From: Streptomyces sp. NBC_01255 | GTDB taxonomy: Bacteria > Actinomycetota > Actinomycetes > Streptomycetales > Streptomycetaceae | DNA: 64,000 nt | Assembly: GCF_036226445.1 (NCBI RefSeq) | Contig: NZ_CP108474.1 | Location: 3,162,001 to 3,226,000 of the forward strand | Direction: 5' to 3' | In this document: in pieces, positions 61,701 through 64,000 of the stretch | How positions within the stretch are numbered: the first letter of the stretch is position 1 | Layout of the letters: the number at the start of each line of letters is the position of its first letter | Notes under the pieces: generated by a model | The model's database searches: none | Told to the model about the DNA's origin: nothing | The model's input: the letters and a program-made list of their open reading frames with translations, nothing else | Program-made: the position numbers and the translations under genes

Positions 61701-61837
61701 GTGGGTTCTCCCAGGGAGATTCGGGCGTTTCCTACCGATCCTAGGTTTATCGGGCGGGCCTCGCCCAGTGAATTTGTGATCCGCGCCACACGATCGCGGG
61801 GTCGGGTGGGGTAGGCGGGGCGGTGCGGCGGCGCGGG

Positions 61838-63067
61838 TCAGCCGAGGACCGTGTAACCCGCGTCCCGCAGCGCCTCCTCGACCTCCCGGCAGTGCTCCGG
61901 GCCCTTCGTCTCCAGGTGCAGCTCGACCTCCGCCTCCGTCAGACCCAGGCGCGGATCCGTCCGCACATGGCTCACGTCGAGGACGTTCGCGTCGACCACC
62001 GTGAGGACCGCGAGCAGCGTCGCCAGCGCGCCCGGCCGGTCCGTCACCCGCAGCCGCAGGCTCAGATAGCGGCCCCCGGCGGCCATGCCGTGCCGCAGGA
62101 TCCGCTGGAGGAGCAGCGGATCGACGTTCCCGCCCGACAGGATCGCGACGACGGGCCCCTGGAAGGCCCTCGGGTCGGCGAGGAGGGCCGCCACCGGGCT
62201 CGCACCGGCCGGTTCGACGACCAGTTTGGCCCGCTCCAGGCAGAGCAGCAGCGCCGACGACAGGTCGTCCTCGGAGACGGTACGGACCTCGTCCACGTAC
62301 TCCTGGACCAGGGCGAACGGCACGTCGCCCGGCCGCCCCACCTTGATCCCGTCCGCCATCGTCACCGGCGACTCGATCACCACCGGATGCCCGGCGGCCA
62401 GCGACGGCGGATACGCGGCCGCGCCCTCCGCCTGCACGCCGATCACCTTCACGTCCGGACGCAGCGACTTCACCGCGAGCCCCACGCCGGCCGCGAGACC
62501 GCCGCCGCCGACGCCCACGAGGATCGTCCGGACCTCCGGGCACTGCTCCAGGATCTCCAGGCCGACCGTGCCCTGCCCCGCGATGATGTCGGGGTGGTCG
62601 AAGGGGTGGATGAAGACCGCGCCCGTCTCCCGGGCGTACGCCTCCGCCGCCGCCAGCGTCTCGTCGACGACATGGCCGTGCATCCGGACCTCGGCGCCGT
62701 ACTCCCGGGTGGCCGCGACCTTCGGCAGCGGGGCGCCGACCGGCATGAAGACCGTCGCGTGCACGCCGAGCAGCTTCGACGCGAGCGCGACGCCCTGCGC
62801 GTGGTTGCCCGCCGACGCGGCGACGACCCCGGCGGCCCGCTCCTCGGGCCGCAGCCCGGAGATCCGTACGTACGCCCCGCGCAGCTTGAAGGAACCGGTC
62901 CGCTGGAGGTTCTCGCACTTGAGCTGGACCGGCGCCCCCACCAGCGACGACAGATGGCGGCTGCCCTCCATCGCGGTCACCCGGGCCACCCCGGACAGCA
63001 TCTTCTGCGCCCCCCGCACGTCGTCCAGCATGAGGTGGTGCAAGGGGTCTCGCGTACGGAAGCTCAT
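61838..63067 (-). CDS. ilvA: Threonine ammonia-lyase (threonine dehydratase)
   Basis: Deaminates L-threonine to 2-oxobutanoate, feeding isoleucine synthesis. The 409-residue fold-type II PLP protein has its lysine in TGSFKLRGAY, AASAGNHAQGVALA, and the phosphate-binding VGVGGGGLAAGV. A C-terminal ACT-like regulatory domain (about 330-409; LRVTDRPGALATLLAVL) suggests feedback control. The size and single ACT domain resemble the shorter catabolic/biosynthetic form. The ATG at 63067 starts MSFRTRDP. It is divergent from the MarR gene. Confidence 0.93.
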   Translation of the reverse strand: MSFRTRDPLHHLMLDDVRGAQKMLSGVARVTAMEGSRHLSSLVGAPVQLKCENLQRTGSFKLRGAYVRISGLRPEERAAGVVAASAGNHAQGVALASKLLGVHATVFMPVGAPLPKVAATREYGAEVRMHGHVVDETLAAAEAYARETGAVFIHPFDHPDIIAGQGTVGLEILEQCPEVRTILVGVGGGGLAAGVGLAVKSLRPDVKVIGVQAEGAAAYPPSLAAGHPVVIESPVTMADGIKVGRPGDVPFALVQEYVDEVRTVSEDDLSSALLLCLERAKLVVEPAGASPVAALLADPRAFQGPVVAILSGGNVDPLLLQRILRHGMAAGGRYLSLRLRVTDRPGALATLLAVLTVVDANVLDVSHVRTDPRLGLTEAEVELHLETKGPEHCREVEEALRDAGYTVLG

Positions 63068-63215
63068 GACAGCAAGTCTCGCAGCTCACCGCCCTCGTGG
63101 CCGCTCGGCGGGCGGGTGCCGAATCCGGTTTGCGCAGCCCCGGTACGGACCCCCTCGGGTCCGCGTACTCTGTCCCCCACCGACCGACCACCCCCGCACG
63201 AGAGAGACCCCAGCC

Positions 63216-63752
63216 ATGCCCACATCTCAGGACATGACGACTGAGCTCGACCCCGGTCTCCTCGACGCCCTCCAGCACCAGGTGGCCGTCTTCGCCCGCC
63301 GGGCCGAGCAGACCCGCCTCGGCGGCACGGGACAGCTCCGCAACTCGATGGACCGCGCCGCCTACCTCCTCCTCAACCGGCTGGACCAGGAAGGGCCGAT
63401 GGGCGTCAAAGCGCTCGCGGCGGGCATGGGGATCGACTCGTCCACGGTCACCCGTCAGGTCGCCCCGCTCGTCGACACGGGCCTGGTCAAGCGGACCTCG
63501 CACCCGGAGGACGGGCGCGCGGTCGTGCTCCAGCTGTCGCCGCGCGGCCTCGCCCGCCTGGAGGAGGTCCGCTCCTCCCGCCGCCAGCTGATGGTGGAGG
63601 TCACGGACGGCTGGACGCAGGCCGAGCGCGAGTCCTTCTGCACGCTGCTCACGCGCTTCAACACCGCCCTGTCCGCACGGCAGTCGGCGCACACGGGGCA
63701 TCCGGGGGCCGGTTCCGGGGGTACGGCGACGGAGTCCGCGCCGACGTCTTGA
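63216..63752 (+). CDS. MarR-family transcriptional regulator
   Basis: A 178-residue winged-helix regulator. The DNA-binding part (about residues 55-115) has GVKALAAGMGIDSSTVTRQVAPLVDTGLVKRTSHPEDGRAVVLQLS, the standard MarR wHTH and wing. The Gly/Thr-rich C-terminus is disordered. The ATG at 63216 has GAGAGA upstream. A start at 63234 is also possible. It is divergent from ilvA across 148 bp, and the ligand is unknown. Confidence 0.9.
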   Translation: MPTSQDMTTELDPGLLDALQHQVAVFARRAEQTRLGGTGQLRNSMDRAAYLLLNRLDQEGPMGVKALAAGMGIDSSTVTRQVAPLVDTGLVKRTSHPEDGRAVVLQLSPRGLARLEEVRSSRRQLMVEVTDGWTQAERESFCTLLTRFNTALSARQSAHTGHPGAGSGGTATESAPTS

Positions 63753-63825
63753 GCCGAGGGTCGTGAGCCGAGCCTGTTGAGCCGCGGCTCTTGACCCTGG
63801 CCTCCCGCTGCCCTCCTATGAGGGG

Positions 63826-64000
63826 GTGCGCGAGCATCGGATCGGACCTGGCAGCGAACAGGCCCACCGCACCCGGGAGTTCGAGACGTTCGTGGCCGGG
63901 GCGGCGGGACGGCTGCTGCATGCCGCGACCCTGCTCACCGCCGAGTCCCGTACCGCCAACCCCCACGCCAGGGCGCTGCTGAGCGCCGCCCTCGCCCATA
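63826..64000 (+). CDS. Start of a probable SigE-family RNA polymerase sigma factor (truncated by the window)
   Basis: A GTG at 63826 opens a frame running past the window end: the visible 58 residues include REFETFVAGAAGRLLHAATLLTA, which looks like the region 2 start of SigE-type ECF sigma factors (an FxxFV...RLLRTAYLLTG pattern), followed by ARALLSAALA. Codon use is good. The ribosome site is weak and only a fragment is available, so this is tentative. An overlapping ATG frame at 63818 has poor coding character. Confidence 0.45.
   Translation, partial: MREHRIGPGSEQAHRTREFETFVAGAAGRLLHAATLLTAESRTANPHARALLSAALAH

Noticed and set aside
63791..63982. A 63-codon frame starting at TTG 63791 near the window end
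   Set aside because: Pro/Arg/Cys-rich and unlike a protein. The overlapping frame from GTG 63826 has sigma-factor-like sequence.

Overview
The window is chromosomal DNA from a Streptomyces species. The evidence is very high G+C with GC-rich third codon positions, frequent GTG and some TTG starts, ATGA/GTGA start-stop overlaps, a mycothiol S-conjugate amidase (Mca), a GTP-dependent PEP carboxykinase, a MelC1/MelC2 tyrosinase pair, and above all chaplins and rodlins, the surface proteins of aerial hyphae and spores. No tRNA, rRNA, CRISPR array, insertion sequence or prophage gene was recognised.

Layout. 1-3.0 kb: the 3' part of a GH18 chitinase, the decayed N-terminus of a Ser/Thr kinase, and a secreted M14 carboxypeptidase. 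3.0-8.5 kb: two divergent operons, KDG-kinase-like pfkB / iclR / ridA on minus and PLP deaminase / amidohydrolase on plus. Together they read as a route for N-acetyl-D-glucosaminate (oxidised chitin) or D-amino acids. The kinase carries an in-frame palindromic repeat. 8.5-12.8 kb: a membrane mannosyltransferase, an alanine-type aminotransferase and small proteins. 12.9-17.4 kb: a four-gene substrate-binding / TelA / lipoprotein-VWA / membrane-protein operon. 17.4-24.8 kb: PGA-hydrolase-like protein, pckG, hemolysin-III-like protein, a GH26-like enzyme with a VKOR-family protein, a DUF5949-like protein and tyrosinase genes.

24.9-48.2 kb is a surface and morphology region. It holds three short chaplins, three rodlins, an LPDTG-anchored protein with a diverged chaplin domain, and several uncharacterised secreted proteins, one with nineteen PAPDL repeats. 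It also holds a tight nine-gene plus-strand run (29.6-40.3 kb) with exopolysaccharide genes: two GT4 enzymes, a polyprenyl glycosylphosphotransferase, an O-antigen ligase/polymerase, a MurJ/MviN flippase, a polysaccharide deacetylase, a Wzz-like protein and a GNAT/CelD-like protein. Close by are a second GH26-like enzyme with a repetitive tail, an ATP-grasp/FAD-oxidoreductase pair and an LCP-family protein. All three rodlins and one chaplin have a matching promoter pattern (CGGAAC or CGTGAC, 16-17 bp, then AGTTGA or CGTTGA) that fits a sigma-BldN-type promoter.

48.3-64 kb is more ordinary chromosome: a DUF255/thioredoxin-domain protein, a two-gene ABC transporter, mca, a DUF4307 protein, greA, two tandem membrane Ser/Thr kinases with beta-propeller sensor domains, a DrrA/DrrB-type ABC exporter, threonine ammonia-lyase, a MarR regulator and the start of a probable sigma factor cut by the window end. 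Convergent gene pairs are repeatedly separated by long, near-perfect GC-rich hairpins.

All functional calls come from reading motifs by eye. Family names follow established knowledge, and pathway or developmental roles are inference.
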